Part shown: piece by piece, positions 51,012 to 59,797 of the stretch | How the letters are laid out: each line of letters begins with the position of its first letter | Numbering within the stretch: the first letter of the stretch is position 1 | The notes under the pieces: model-generated | Database searches by the model: none | Seen by the model: only the letters and a program-made list of their open reading frames with translations | What the model was told of the DNA's origin: nothing | Source of the DNA: Actinoplanes lobatus | Lineage (GTDB): Bacteria > Actinomycetota > Actinomycetes > Mycobacteriales > Micromonosporaceae | Length of the DNA stretch: 64,000 nt | Assembly (NCBI RefSeq): GCF_014205215.1 | Contig: NZ_JACHNC010000001.1 | Span: 6,134,501 to 6,198,500, forward strand | Direction: 5' to 3' | Made by a program: the position numbers and the translations under genes

Positions 51012-51832
51012 CCTCGGTTTTCGAGCATGCGCTGCGTGCGGATTTCGGGCGGCTGCACCCGCGGCTGCAACGGCGCTTCGGCGTCGACGGCGACCGCGAC
51101 CAGGGCTGTGTCGGCACCGGCGTGATGGACCGGGTGTGGCGCGGCGGCGCTTTCACCGTGCCGTTCCTGCATGTCGGCACGCTGCGGCACATCCTGTTCC
51201 CGGAGACCGGCACCGGTATCCCGTTCACCATCGAGAACTACGCCTACCCGGACACTTTCGGCCGGCCCACGCTGACGTTCGTGCGGACCTTCCAGGTGCG
51301 GCCACACCGGCGCCGCCGGTTCGACGCGACCATGGTGTACGACGGCGCCCGCGATACGGTGATCGACTACCTCGGCACCACCCAGCATCTGGCCGTCGAC
51401 CTGGACGTGTCCGTCGACGCCCGGGGCGGCCTGCGGATCCGCAGCGGGCCGCAGACGTTGCGGGGCGGGGTGCGCTGCCCGGCGGCGGTGACCGGTGAGG
51501 CCGAGGTGCACGAGTGGTGGGACGAGCGGGCCGAACGGTTCCGGATCCGGGTGACCGTCACGAACCGGCGGTTCGGGCCGCTGTTCGGCTATCACGGCAG
51601 TTTCACGGCGGCCTATGTCCCGGCCGGTTCGCCGGTTCCGGCCGCCGTCCGCCCGCTGCGGGAGAACCCGAGCGGTGCCCGCGCCCGACCCCGCGCGCTG
51701 GAGAACCCGAGCGCCGACCGCGCCCGACCCGGCGCGCTGGAGAACCCGAGCGCCGACCGCCCCCGGCCCGCCGGCGCCGGCGCGGTGGACATCCGGTCAA
51801 GATCAATCGGCCGCAGATCTCCGGCGGCTTAG
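51008..51832 (+). CDS. DUF4166 protein with C-terminal repeats
   Basis: A 274-aa protein with a DUF4166 domain over the first 205 residues: FEHALRADFGRLHPRLQRRF, TVPFLHVGTLRHILFPETGT, PFTIENYAYPDTFGR, LRIRSGPQTLRGG and a C-terminal RVTVTNRRFGPLFGYHGSFT. DUF4166 proteins are often found with saccharopine-dehydrogenase-like or membrane oxidoreductases. The last 70 residues are a 13-aa repeat (ENPSADRARPGAL) and a basic tail, probably disordered. ATG overlaps the previous stop. Confidence 0.82.
   Translation: MTSVFEHALRADFGRLHPRLQRRFGVDGDRDQGCVGTGVMDRVWRGGAFTVPFLHVGTLRHILFPETGTGIPFTIENYAYPDTFGRPTLTFVRTFQVRPHRRRRFDATMVYDGARDTVIDYLGTTQHLAVDLDVSVDARGGLRIRSGPQTLRGGVRCPAAVTGEAEVHEWWDERAERFRIRVTVTNRRFGPLFGYHGSFTAAYVPAGSPVPAAVRPLRENPSGARARPRALENPSADRARPGALENPSADRPRPAGAGAVDIRSRSIGRRSPAA
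51661..51777 (+). repeat. Three 39-bp tandem repeats in coding sequence
   Basis: Copies begin at 51661, 51700 and 51739. In frame they encode ENPSGARARPRAL, ENPSADRARPGAL and ENPSADRPRPAGA at the C-terminus of the DUF4166 protein. The unit is a multiple of 3 but unrelated in sequence to the 36-bp repeat at 50837. Confidence 0.9.
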
Positions 51833-51835
51833 CCC

Positions 51836-51960
51836 GGCTGGAACCAGCCCGGTTGGCTGGAACCAGCCCGGTTTGGCTGGAACCAGCCCGGTTTGGCTGG
51901 AACCAGCCTCGCTTGTTGGAGCCCGCCCCCGTTGGCTGGAACCTGCCCCGCTGGCTGGAG
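51836..51960. repeat. Degenerate ~20-bp intergenic tandem repeat
   Basis: GGCTGGAACCAGCCCGGTTT-like units start at 51836, 51855, 51875 and 51895, then decay at 51915-51960. Each unit contains the palindrome GGCTGGAACCAGCC, so the transcript could form a row of hairpins. The array fills most of the 226-bp gap between the DUF4166 gene and the epimerase, where it could end the upstream transcript. Confidence 0.85.
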
Positions 51961-52058
51961 ACCGCCCCCGCCGGGCGGACCGTCGCCGTGCCGAACCGGC
52001 CGGTCTCCGTGCTCCCGGGCTGCTCCCGGCGGACGACCCACCGGATAGAGTGCCGCGT

Positions 52059-52928
52059 GTGCGGGTTGTGGTGACGGGGGCGTCCGGTTTCATCGGCGGG
52101 CATCTCGTGCACGCGCTCACCGGGCAGGGCCACGACGTGGTGCCGGTCGACGTGAACGGCCCGGACCGGTGCGATCTCGCCACCGGCGACCTCACCGCGC
52201 TGGCCGGGGCCGACGTGGTCCTGCACCTGGCGGGCCGGCCCGGGGTGCGCGCGTCGTGGGGTGACGGCGCGGCGGCTGCCTGGCGGGACAACGTCACCGC
52301 CACCGAACGCCTGCTCGCCGCCTGTGCGGCCACCCGGCCCCGATTCGTGCTGGCGTCGAGTTCGTCGGTGTACGGCAGCGCCGACCGCCCGTGCGCCGAG
52401 GACGACCCGATCGACCCGCGCAGCCCGTACGCCGCCTCGAAGGCCGAGGCGGAACGGCTCGCGCACAAGGCCGCGGCGAACGGCCTGCCGGTCGTCATCC
52501 TGCGCTACTTCTCGGTGTACGGGCCCGGGCAGCGCCCGGACATGGCGTTCCACCGGTTCATCGAGGCGGCCCTCGACGGTTCACCAGCCCCGCTGTACGG
52601 CGACGGCGCCCAGAGCCGCTCGTTCACCTACGTCGGCGACGTGGTCGACGCGACCGTCCGCGCCGCGGGGACGCCGCTGCCGCCGGGGACCGTCCTGAAC
52701 ATCGGCCACCCCACGACGACCAGCCTGCGCGACGCCCTCGACCGCATCGCCGACCTGCTGGGAACCCCTGCGCCGACCGTTGCGAAGGACGTCGCGCCCG
52801 GCGACGTGGCCAGAACATGGGCGGGCACCACCCGGGCCGCCGAACTGCTCGGCTGGACGGCGACGACCGGCCTGGACGACGGCCTGGCCGCACAGATCGA
52901 CTGGCATCGGGGGAGGCGCCGTGCATAG
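52059..52928 (+). CDS. NAD-dependent sugar epimerase/dehydratase
   Basis: A 289-aa extended SDR likely acting on an NDP-sugar. Rossmann motif VVTGASGFIGGH (5-16), active-site region LASSSSVYG (98-106), YAASK (Tyr124, Lys128), and LRYFSVYGPGQRPDM, which is typical of GalE/RmlB relatives. GTG at 52059 gives the family's short N-terminal strand; the weak TAGAGT upstream may be a -10 element of a near-leaderless transcript. First gene of a five- to six-gene glycosylation operon; its stop overlaps the next gene by 8 bp. Confidence 0.88.
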   Translation: MRVVVTGASGFIGGHLVHALTGQGHDVVPVDVNGPDRCDLATGDLTALAGADVVLHLAGRPGVRASWGDGAAAAWRDNVTATERLLAACAATRPRFVLASSSSVYGSADRPCAEDDPIDPRSPYAASKAEAERLAHKAAANGLPVVILRYFSVYGPGQRPDMAFHRFIEAALDGSPAPLYGDGAQSRSFTYVGDVVDATVRAAGTPLPPGTVLNIGHPTTTSLRDALDRIADLLGTPAPTVAKDVAPGDVARTWAGTTRAAELLGWTATTGLDDGLAAQIDWHRGRRRA

Positions 52929-54057
52929 GGCCGCATATCTGGCGTTCGACCGGTTCCCGTCGGCCAAGGGCTCGGCCGTGCACATCCGGCACATGGCGGC
53001 CGAACTGTTCGACCGGTACGGCGGCGGCCTGCTCTGCGTGCTCGGCGGTGGCGAGCTGCCCGCCTACCAGCGTGAGGGCGGCGTGGAGATCGTCCGGTTC
53101 ACCGATGTGGTGCCGAACCTGCTGGACCGGGCCGAGGCGTTCTCCCGGTGGGCCGCCGACCGGCTCGCCCCGCACCGCGACACCCTGGAGATCTGCCACG
53201 TCCGCGACCCGTGGGGCGCGCTACCCGCACTGTCCACCGGCGCCCGGCTGGTCTACGAGGCGAACGGCCTGCCGTCCGTCGAACTGCCGTACCACTGGCC
53301 ACTGGCCGCACCCAGTACCCTTTCCAAGATCCGTGAACTGGAGGAGCACTGTCTCCAGGAATCGGATGCGGTGGTCGTACCCTCGCGGGTGATCTTGAAA
53401 GCGGTGACCGACCGCGGCGCCGGACCGGACCGCGTGCATCTCGTCCCGAACGGCGCCGACCCGGTGCCGGCCGACGTGCCGCGACCACCCACCGCGCCGG
53501 GCCGTTACGTGATCTACGTGGGCGCGCTGCAGCCGTGGCAGGGCGTCGACGTGCTGCTGCGGGCCTTCGCCCGGCTCGCCGACCTCACCGACCTGACCCT
53601 GGTCGTCTGCTCGTCGGTGTCCCCGGCGCGGGCCCGCCCGCTGCGCCGCCTCGCCGAACGCCTCGGTGTCCGGATCCAGTGGGAGCACCAGATTCCGCAC
53701 GCCGACGTGGCCGCCTGGCTGGCGCACGCCGAACTGTCGGTGGCCCCGTTGACCGCCGGCCCCCGCAACCTCGACCAGGGATGCAGCCCGATCAAGGTGT
53801 GGGAGTCGATGGCGGCCGGAACTGCGGTGGTCGCCTCGGACCTGCCAGTGATCCGCGAGGTGCTCGGCGACCACGGCCGGCTCGTGCCACCGGACCGGCC
53901 GGCCGAACTGGCCCGCGCCATCCGGGTGCTGCTGGAGTACCCGGACGCCTGCCGGGACCTGGGCGAGCGCGCCCGCCGCCACGTCGAGGACGGGTTCACC
54001 TGGAAACACGCGCGCGCCAGGCTGGCCGACGTGTACGACCGGGTCGAAGCCCACTGA
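52921..54057 (+). CDS. GT4-type glycosyltransferase
   Basis: A 378-aa retaining GT-B glycosyltransferase. N-terminal domain: FDRFPSAKGSAVHIRHMAAE, ICHVRDPWGALPAL, YEANGLPSVELPY. C-terminal donor-binding domain: VIYVGALQPWQGVDVLLRAF, HADVAAWLAHAELSVAPL, CSPIKVWESMAAGTAVVASD and VIREVLGDHGRLVPP, the GT4 E-x7-E region. GTG at 52921 overlaps the epimerase stop. Acceptor and donor unknown. Next gene starts 13 bp downstream. Confidence 0.88.
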   Translation: MHRAAYLAFDRFPSAKGSAVHIRHMAAELFDRYGGGLLCVLGGGELPAYQREGGVEIVRFTDVVPNLLDRAEAFSRWAADRLAPHRDTLEICHVRDPWGALPALSTGARLVYEANGLPSVELPYHWPLAAPSTLSKIRELEEHCLQESDAVVVPSRVILKAVTDRGAGPDRVHLVPNGADPVPADVPRPPTAPGRYVIYVGALQPWQGVDVLLRAFARLADLTDLTLVVCSSVSPARARPLRRLAERLGVRIQWEHQIPHADVAAWLAHAELSVAPLTAGPRNLDQGCSPIKVWESMAAGTAVVASDLPVIREVLGDHGRLVPPDRPAELARAIRVLLEYPDACRDLGERARRHVEDGFTWKHARARLADVYDRVEAH

Positions 54058-54070
54058 TACGGTCCGGGTC

Positions 54071-54775
54071 ATGTTCTGGCGCAAGCAGAAGGCGGCCATC
54101 GCGGGATTCCACCCGCTGCACCAGGCGCTCATCTTCGAACGAGGGTTCGCCGCGACCCATCCGGCCGCCGAATGGGCCGCTCTGGCCGCCAGTCTGCACC
54201 GGCACGCCGGGCTGATCCGCCGCCCCAAATGGGCGCTGCCGCCTCGGGCGATGGACGTGATCCTGCCACTGCTCACCGAGATCTGCGAGGACCTCGGCCC
54301 GAAGGGCGTCCTCGCCGTCACGGCCGACCTGCGCGGCATCCACGCCCACGGCAAGTCGCATCCGGCCCGCAGCATCCCGGTGCGGCCACCGGCCCGCTCG
54401 GCCACCGAGACCTGGTCGATCGACCCGTGGCTGCGCCTGCACGCCGGCCTGCGCGACGGCAGCAGCCTGGACATCCTGCTCGTCGACCGGGAGCGCATGC
54501 GCCGCGTCAACAAACGCAGCCGCAGCGGAAAGACGAAAATCAAGCGGAAGACGCAGATCACCCAACTGATCAAAGTCCGCCGCCGGCTCCCGCGCGGCGT
54601 GGCCGGGGCCCGCCCGCAGACCGCGCCACCGGCCTGGATCGGCGTGACCCTGCGCGACGGGGAGCGCCGCAGCGTGCTCGCCGCCGCCAAACTGTTGCGG
54701 CTGCCGCAGTCCGCCGACGAGCAGCTCGACCGGATCCTGACGGTCGCCACCGAAACCTTCCGCTGGACGAGGTAG
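54071..54775 (+). CDS. Hypothetical protein in glycosylation operon, 234 aa
   Basis: A 234-aa basic soluble protein: MFWRKQKAAIAGFHPLHQAL, then KWALPPRAMDVILPLLTEIC, TADLRGIHAHGK, SATETWSIDPWLRLHAGLRD, a Lys/Arg-rich patch (RVNKRSRSGKTKIKRKTQ) and IGVTLRDGERRSVLAAAKLL. I do not recognise a family. The basic patch could bind a phosphate-rich ligand such as nucleic acid or a lipid-linked pyrophosphate. It sits between the GT4 gene and a Zn-finger gene in the same direction, so it is likely part of the same operon. Confidence 0.65.
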   Translation: MFWRKQKAAIAGFHPLHQALIFERGFAATHPAAEWAALAASLHRHAGLIRRPKWALPPRAMDVILPLLTEICEDLGPKGVLAVTADLRGIHAHGKSHPARSIPVRPPARSATETWSIDPWLRLHAGLRDGSSLDILLVDRERMRRVNKRSRSGKTKIKRKTQITQLIKVRRRLPRGVAGARPQTAPPAWIGVTLRDGERRSVLAAAKLLRLPQSADEQLDRILTVATETFRWTR

Positions 54776-54780
54776 ATCTG

Positions 54781-55119
54781 ATGACGCCCTGCGCGGTCAC
54801 GACCGGCTTCTTCACCCTCGGCAAGTGCGGGCAGATGGCGGTCGCCGGCTGTCCCGCCTGCGGCCGGGCCGTCTGCGCCGACCACCTCGCCGACGGCGGG
54901 CTGTGCCCGGAGTGCGCGGCCGCCCGCAACCGGTTCGGCCATCCGGCCGCGGCCGCCGCCGCCCGCCGTCGTACCTACCGGCAGCGGCAGTCCCAGTACT
55001 ACGGGGACACCGTCTACTACAGCGGCTTCGACGACTACGACCGGGCCGCGTTCGAGCCGGGTGCCGCCGCCGACCAGGACTACCTCGACGACGGCGACGA
55101 CGCCCTGGTGGACAGCTGA
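54781..55119 (+). CDS. Small B-box/Zn-finger-like protein
   Basis: A 112-aa protein with a Cys/His-rich N-terminal half: GCPACGRAVCADHLADGG, then LCPECAAARN. The CxxC-x4-C-x2-H-x6-CxxC spacing (plus an earlier GKCGQ) matches a B-box-like zinc finger. The C-terminal half is Arg-rich (RRRTYRQRQSQY), then acidic with tyrosines (DDYDRAAFEPG, DQDYLDDGDD). ATG at 54781 is 5 bp after the previous stop with a GAGGTAG site. The next gene starts directly after its stop. Probably a protein-binding adaptor. Confidence 0.7.
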   Translation: MTPCAVTTGFFTLGKCGQMAVAGCPACGRAVCADHLADGGLCPECAAARNRFGHPAAAAAARRRTYRQRQSQYYGDTVYYSGFDDYDRAAFEPGAAADQDYLDDGDDALVDS

Positions 55120-56211
55120 ATGCGGTTGCTCTGGATCACCGAGAACTTCCCGCCAAGCCCGGGCGGCATGGCGAACTCCTGCGACCGCATCGTCCGCGGG
55201 CTGCGGGGCGCCGGTGTCGACGTCGACGTCGTCCACCTGAGCCGTCGTGGCACCGCCCAGCGGGTCACCGGCGTACGGACCGTGCCGCTCACCGACGACC
55301 CGGAACACACGCTGCGCCTGCTCTGGACCGGCCTCGCCCCGGTGATCGGCGACTACACCCACATCGTGGCGTTCGGCGGCACCTATCCGTTGCTGTCCGC
55401 GCCCGTCTACGCGGCCTGGTCCGGGCTGCCGCTGATCACCCTGCTGCGCGGCAACGACTTCGACACCGGCATGTTCTCGCTGCGCCGCCAGCCGGTCGTC
55501 CTCGAGGCGCTGCGCTCGTCGGCCCACGTCTGCGTCGTCGCCGCGAACACCGCGCCGCTGGTGTCCGCGCTGGCCCCGCACACCCCGGTCACCTGGGTCG
55601 CCAACGGCATCGACACCACCGAGTGGCGGATCCTGCCGTCCGAACGACGCGAAGCGCAGGCGTGGCGGGACAGGCACGTGGCGCCGGGGAAACGCACCGT
55701 CGGCGTCATCGGCCAGCTGAAGAACAAGAAGGGGGTACGGCTGCTGCTCGACGCCGTCGCCGCGGGCCGGCACGACCTGCACGTCATCCTGGCCGGTGAC
55801 CTCGAACCCGGCATCGGCGAGTTCCTGGCGGCCCACCCGGAGATCGCCTATACGGCGCTGCCGTTCCAGGACCGCTACCAGCTGCTGTCCGTCTACGCCG
55901 CCTGTGATCTGGTGGCGCTGCCGTCGTTCTACGACGGGTTGCCCAACGTCGCCCTCGAGGCGGCCGCCCTCGGCATCCCGCTGCTCGCCTCCGATGCCGG
56001 TGGGCTCGCCGACCTGGTCGATGACACGATCGGGTTCCCGTTCCCGGCCGGTGACCCGCATGCCTGCCGGGCCGCCGTGCACCGTGCCGCGAACGCCACC
56101 GCCGACCAGTTGGCCGTTTTGGGCGCGGCCGCCGAGCGGCGGGTCCTCGACCGGTTCGGGGTGGCCGCCGAGACCGAGGGCTACCTGAAGGTCCTGGCCG
56201 CCGTGCCGTGA
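55120..56211 (+). CDS. GT4-type glycosyltransferase
   Basis: A 363-aa GT-B glycosyltransferase: LWITENFPPSPGGMANSCDR at the N-terminus, LITLLRGNDFDTGMFSLRR, WVANGIDTTEWRILP, VGVIGQLKNKKGVRLLLDAV, VILAGDLEPG, LVALPSFYDGLPNVALEAAA and LGIPLLASDAGGLADLV. The last two hold the GT4 donor-binding E-x7-E motif. ATG follows the Zn-finger stop directly; its stop overlaps the next start by 4 bp (GTGA). Second glycosyltransferase of the operon, diverged from the one at 52921. Confidence 0.9.
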   Translation: MRLLWITENFPPSPGGMANSCDRIVRGLRGAGVDVDVVHLSRRGTAQRVTGVRTVPLTDDPEHTLRLLWTGLAPVIGDYTHIVAFGGTYPLLSAPVYAAWSGLPLITLLRGNDFDTGMFSLRRQPVVLEALRSSAHVCVVAANTAPLVSALAPHTPVTWVANGIDTTEWRILPSERREAQAWRDRHVAPGKRTVGVIGQLKNKKGVRLLLDAVAAGRHDLHVILAGDLEPGIGEFLAAHPEIAYTALPFQDRYQLLSVYAACDLVALPSFYDGLPNVALEAAALGIPLLASDAGGLADLVDDTIGFPFPAGDPHACRAAVHRAANATADQLAVLGAAAERRVLDRFGVAAETEGYLKVLAAVP

Positions 56212-56978
56212 TCGTCTGCTATGCGCAGGGTGGCGGGCTGGGGCATCTCACCCGGATTCGCGCCTACCTGCACACCTGCCACGGCGACGAGCCGGCGACG
56301 ATCCTGAGCACGTCGCCGTTCACCGCCGACCCGCGGGTGCTCGGCCCGCACCGGCTGCTGCCCACGTCGGCGCTGCCCACGTTGCGCCCGTCGTTGCTGG
56401 TGGTGGACGCGTTCCCGGCCGGCATCGACGGTTCGCTGTCGGCCGCGTCGGTTCCGCCGGGGGCGCGGACCGTGCACCTGGCGCGGCTGCTGCGCTGGGA
56501 CGTCTACCGCCCGTTGATGCCCGTGGACCCGATCCGCTACGACCGGATCTGGGCGGTCGAGGAACTCGGCGACTCCCCGCTGCCCGTGACCGGCCCGTTG
56601 TCCCTGGCCGACCCGCCGGCCGCCGGGGACCCCGATCCGTCCGGCGTCGCGGACGGCGCCTGGCTCATCGTTCACTCCGGGCCTTCGGCCGAGATCCAGG
56701 AGCTCATCGGGTACGCCCGTGACTGCGCCGACCTCGAAGGCGCCCGCCCCCGGTTCGTGCTGGTGGCGCCGCACCGCCCGGCCGGGCTGCCGTCCGCGGT
56801 CGGCCACCTCGACCCGTACCCGGCGTGGCCGCTCTTCGCCCGCGCCGAGCGGGTCGTCACCGCGGCCGGATTCAACGCGGTCCGCCAGATGCGGCCGTGG
56901 CGGGAACGGCACCTGATGCTGCCGTTCCCGCGCCGCTTCGACGACCAGTTCACGCGAGCCGCCCGCGCCCGCTCCTGA
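56208..56978 (+). CDS. GT28/PseG-like glycosyltransferase fold protein
   Basis: A 256-aa protein. The start, MIVCYAQGGGLGHLTRIRAY, is the glycine-rich GGG-GH loop of MurG/GT28-like proteins; a later VVTAAGFNAVRQM resembles the donor-binding AGxNxxxE region, with MLPFPRRFDDQF near the end. It is shorter than typical GT28 enzymes (about 350-400 aa), so it may be a minimal enzyme or a glycan-sensing relative. GTG overlaps the GT4 stop. Last gene of the operon; the convergent Bax-inhibitor-like gene ends 4 bp away. Confidence 0.65.
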   Translation: MIVCYAQGGGLGHLTRIRAYLHTCHGDEPATILSTSPFTADPRVLGPHRLLPTSALPTLRPSLLVVDAFPAGIDGSLSAASVPPGARTVHLARLLRWDVYRPLMPVDPIRYDRIWAVEELGDSPLPVTGPLSLADPPAAGDPDPSGVADGAWLIVHSGPSAEIQELIGYARDCADLEGARPRFVLVAPHRPAGLPSAVGHLDPYPAWPLFARAERVVTAAGFNAVRQMRPWRERHLMLPFPRRFDDQFTRAARARS

Positions 56979-56982
56979 CCGG

Positions 56983-57642
56983 TCAGCGGTTGCCGCCTCG
57001 GAAGATCCGCAGGAAGAAGAGGAACACGTTCAGGATGTCCAGGAAGATCGATGCCGCCAGCAGCGGGGCCGAGTCGATGTCCCGCGAGCGCCGCAGCCGC
57101 TGGAAGTCGAACATGATGAAACCCGCGAAGATCACCAGGCCGAGGATCGAGTAGATCAGCGCGCCACCCGGGATGTTCACGAAGATCAGTACGATGCCGA
57201 AGATCAGCAGGCCGACCAGCGCCCAGAAACACAGCCGGGCCAGCGCCGACAGGTCACGGCGGGTGGCGTACCCGGCGGCTCCGAAACCGGCGACGAACAG
57301 CGCGGTGGCCGCCCCCGCCTGCCACAGCGCCTGCGGGTCGGTGTTCGCGTAGTAGACCAGCGTCGGCGCGAGCGCGACACCCATCAGCAACCCGAACGCG
57401 CCGAGCAGCGCGACCGTCGTCTCCTTCGACTTGCGGACCGTGAACTGCATGGCGATCAGGGCCGCGAACGACGCCAGATAGGCCATGAACGCGGCGAAGC
57501 TCGGCAGGTTGCGGCCGAGGTAGGCGCCGAGCGCGAACAGCGCGGTCGTGCCCGCCACGTACCCCATGGTCTGCCCGAACAGGGTGTGGCCGCGATCCCG
57601 GGTGGCCATCGCGGCCGGACGGTACGGATAGGCGTCGTCCAT
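56983..57642 (-). CDS. Bax inhibitor-1/YccA-like membrane protein
   Basis: A 219-aa protein with seven predicted membrane helices: TLFGQTMGYVAGTTALFAL, FAAFMAYLASFAALIAMQF, VALLGAFGLLMGVALAP, ATALFVAGFGAAGY, LCFWALVGLLIFGIVLIFV, IYSILGLVIFAGFIMFDFQR and SIFLDILNVFLFFLRI. The C-terminal FDFQR and FLDILNVFLFFLRI are the conserved BI-1 block, with the acidic pair implicated in Ca2+/H+ leak in relatives. ATG at 57642 follows GGAGGA by 5 bp. Monocistronic. Confidence 0.85.
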   Translation of the reverse strand: MDDAYPYRPAAMATRDRGHTLFGQTMGYVAGTTALFALGAYLGRNLPSFAAFMAYLASFAALIAMQFTVRKSKETTVALLGAFGLLMGVALAPTLVYYANTDPQALWQAGAATALFVAGFGAAGYATRRDLSALARLCFWALVGLLIFGIVLIFVNIPGGALIYSILGLVIFAGFIMFDFQRLRRSRDIDSAPLLAASIFLDILNVFLFFLRIFRGGNR

Positions 57643-57768
57643 CGGAAGTCCTCCGCGGTCGTGGTGGTCTCGCCCCCCACTCTGACCCCGCGCGATCATC
57701 CTGACTTCCTTCGCCAGGGATGAGATCCGGCGTCACCTACGGTCGAGGACCTTCACCTGCCTGCGATT

Positions 57769-58767
57769 TCAGTTGATCCGGTGGCGGATCCACCAGAAGC
57801 AGAACGCGGCGAGCAATGCGGCCAGCCCGATGAAGACTCCGGCCTCCGCCCATTGCAGTGGCCAGAAGTGGGTGCCGGGGTGGTAGAGGGCATCCTGACG
57901 CAGGCCGAGCGATCCGAGCCACTCGTGGCACTTGACCTGGGTGCCGTTCGGGCCGCAGACCGTGAGGTCGGCAGGGCCGGTGAATGTGGTTCCGTCGCTC
58001 GTGATGGTCCGGTTGCTGATCGTCCAGGTGTTCGGCACGTCATCGCCGAAGACCTCCATCGCACCGGTGTCGCCACTGATGGACATCCCGCCGAGGTTCC
58101 CGGCGGTCAGCGGGGCCGTGTGCTGTTGGGCCGGGACCAGGTGCGCCCGCGCCCACAGTGGCATGGCCGCCGCCGCTGCCACGTAGACCGCCAGTGTCGT
58201 GGCCATGGCTGGAACGGTCCGGCGGATGAGCATCCCCACGGTGGCGCCCAGCAGGAAGGCGAAGATGGCGTACGCGACGGGCACGATCCCTCGCGCCCCG
58301 AACACCAGTGGCGTGATCCTGTCGTGCGAGGCGCTGTCGAGGCGCTGCGACCAGACGGTCACCGCCCAGCTGAGCAGGCCGGTGGCCGCCACGACGAGGG
58401 CGCCGCCCACCGTGAGTTCGGCGACCAGCCAGCGGGTACGGGTCACCGACTGGTTCCAGGCCAGGCGATGGGTGCCGGTCTCCACTTCGCGGGCGATGAG
58501 CGGAGCGCCCCAGAAGACCCCGATCAGGGCCGGCACCACGTACAGGGCGGCCATGGCGGCGAGGGCCGCCGGGAAGGCGGCGCTGTCGTTGAACCGGATG
58601 AGAAATGCGGTCGTGACGCCGGCACAGTCACTCGAGCACGCCGCGACGTCGGCGTACAGGTTGGTGATGGTGAGTGCGGTGACGGCCAGCAGGACGCCGA
58701 AGGCCGCAAGCGCTGCCGCGGCGATCGCCGCCCGGGTGCGGAACTGACGCCAGGTGAACCAGATCAT
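57769..58767 (-). CDS. ABC transporter permease
   Basis: A 332-aa membrane subunit with about six helices, including AAIAAAALAAFGVLLAVTAL, FPAALAAMAALYVVPALIG, ELTVGGALVVAATGLLSWAV, VAYAIFAFLLGATVGMLI and a C-terminal FIGLAALLAAFCFWW. A large extracytoplasmic loop lies near residues 215-295. It is translated with the ATPase (4-bp overlap, ATGA on the minus strand). Fits an ABC-2-type exporter of unknown substrate, probably controlled by the divergent two-component system. Confidence 0.85.
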   Translation of the reverse strand: MIWFTWRQFRTRAAIAAAALAAFGVLLAVTALTITNLYADVAACSSDCAGVTTAFLIRFNDSAAFPAALAAMAALYVVPALIGVFWGAPLIAREVETGTHRLAWNQSVTRTRWLVAELTVGGALVVAATGLLSWAVTVWSQRLDSASHDRITPLVFGARGIVPVAYAIFAFLLGATVGMLIRRTVPAMATTLAVYVAAAAAMPLWARAHLVPAQQHTAPLTAGNLGGMSISGDTGAMEVFGDDVPNTWTISNRTITSDGTTFTGPADLTVCGPNGTQVKCHEWLGSLGLRQDALYHPGTHFWPLQWAEAGVFIGLAALLAAFCFWWIRHRIN

Positions 58768-59645
58768 CGGGTGGGCTCCCCTGCGGGCCGAGACGACATG
58801 GCCTGCGACATGTAGGCCAGCACCAGGTCTTCGAGGGTGGGCTGCGTGACGGTGAACGACCCGAGCGGAACGTCGGCGCGGACGATGAGCGTGGACTGCC
58901 GCTCGGTGTGGCCTTCCTCGATGACCTCCACGCCGCCGGGCAGGTCGGCGAGTTCACGCCGGGTGCCGGTGAGCCGGAAGTGCCCGGCCAACAGGTCGTC
59001 GACGTCGCCCGCGATCTGCACCCGGGAAGCGACCAGCACGACGAGGTAGTCGCAGATGCGTTCCAGATCCGACACCAGATGGGAGGAGAGGATGACGCTG
59101 GCCTTGTCCTCCGCGGTGACGCTCATCAGCCCTTTCATGAACTCCCGCCGGGCCATCGGGTCCAGGCTCGCCACCGGCTCGTCGAGGATGAGCAGCTCCG
59201 GCCGTTTCGCGATGGCCAACGTGAGGGCGAGCTGCGCCCGCTGCCCGCCCGAGAGTTTGCCGGCCTTCTGCCGCGGATCCAGGCCGAGCTGGGCGATCCT
59301 CTTCTCGGCCGTTGCCTGGTCCCAGTGCGGATTGGTGCGGGCGCCGAATCGCAGATGATCGATGATGGACAGGTTCGCATAGGTCGGTGTGTCCTGCGCG
59401 ACGAAACCGACTTTGCCCAGTTGGTCCGCGCCGGAGGCCGGGTGGCCGCCGAGGACCTCGATGGTGCCCGCCGTCGGGGCGAGCATGCCGGCCGCCAGCT
59501 GCAGCAGGGTCGTCTTGCCGGCGCCGTTCGGGCCGACGAGACCGACGACCCGGCCCGCCGGGATGTCGAGGGTGCAGCCGGACAACGCGTGGTGTCGTCC
59601 GAATCGCTTGGTCAGACCCACGGTCTTCAGCGCGGGGGTGGTCAT
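58764..59645 (-). CDS. ABC transporter ATP-binding protein
   Basis: A 293-aa ABC ATPase. Walker A GPNGAGKT (38-45), Q-loop Gln84 in FVAQD, signature LSGGQ (131-135), Walker B LLILDEP (151-157), H-loop in ILSSHL. All are intact. The C-terminal 80 residues are an ABC-2 exporter type regulatory tail. First gene of the ABC operon. The 152-bp divergent gap to the histidine kinase should contain both promoters, but I can fix no clear elements. Confidence 0.92.
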   Translation of the reverse strand: MTTPALKTVGLTKRFGRHHALSGCTLDIPAGRVVGLVGPNGAGKTTLLQLAAGMLAPTAGTIEVLGGHPASGADQLGKVGFVAQDTPTYANLSIIDHLRFGARTNPHWDQATAEKRIAQLGLDPRQKAGKLSGGQRAQLALTLAIAKRPELLILDEPVASLDPMARREFMKGLMSVTAEDKASVILSSHLVSDLERICDYLVVLVASRVQIAGDVDDLLAGHFRLTGTRRELADLPGGVEVIEEGHTERQSTLIVRADVPLGSFTVTQPTLEDLVLAYMSQAMSSRPAGEPTR

Positions 59646-59797
59646 GTGGGCTCCTCGGTGGGGATGCGGACGCTGTTCGTCACGGTCACAGGCTGCGCAT
59701 CGCCGGATCGGTCGCGCACCTGTCCGTGGTCATGTTCCGAATCCTGACTTTCGACGGGTGCCCGGTGGCCGCGCCGAGGTTTAGGGTGGCGCCTGGT

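Noticed and set aside
50837..51960. CRISPR-like array
   Set aside because: Repeats of 36, 39 and ~20 bp follow each other directly without unique spacers, and the first two are in coding frame.
53221..56082. A 953-codon minus-strand open frame
   Set aside because: Antisense of the glycosylation operon, where both GT4 enzymes carry intact donor-binding motifs on the plus strand.
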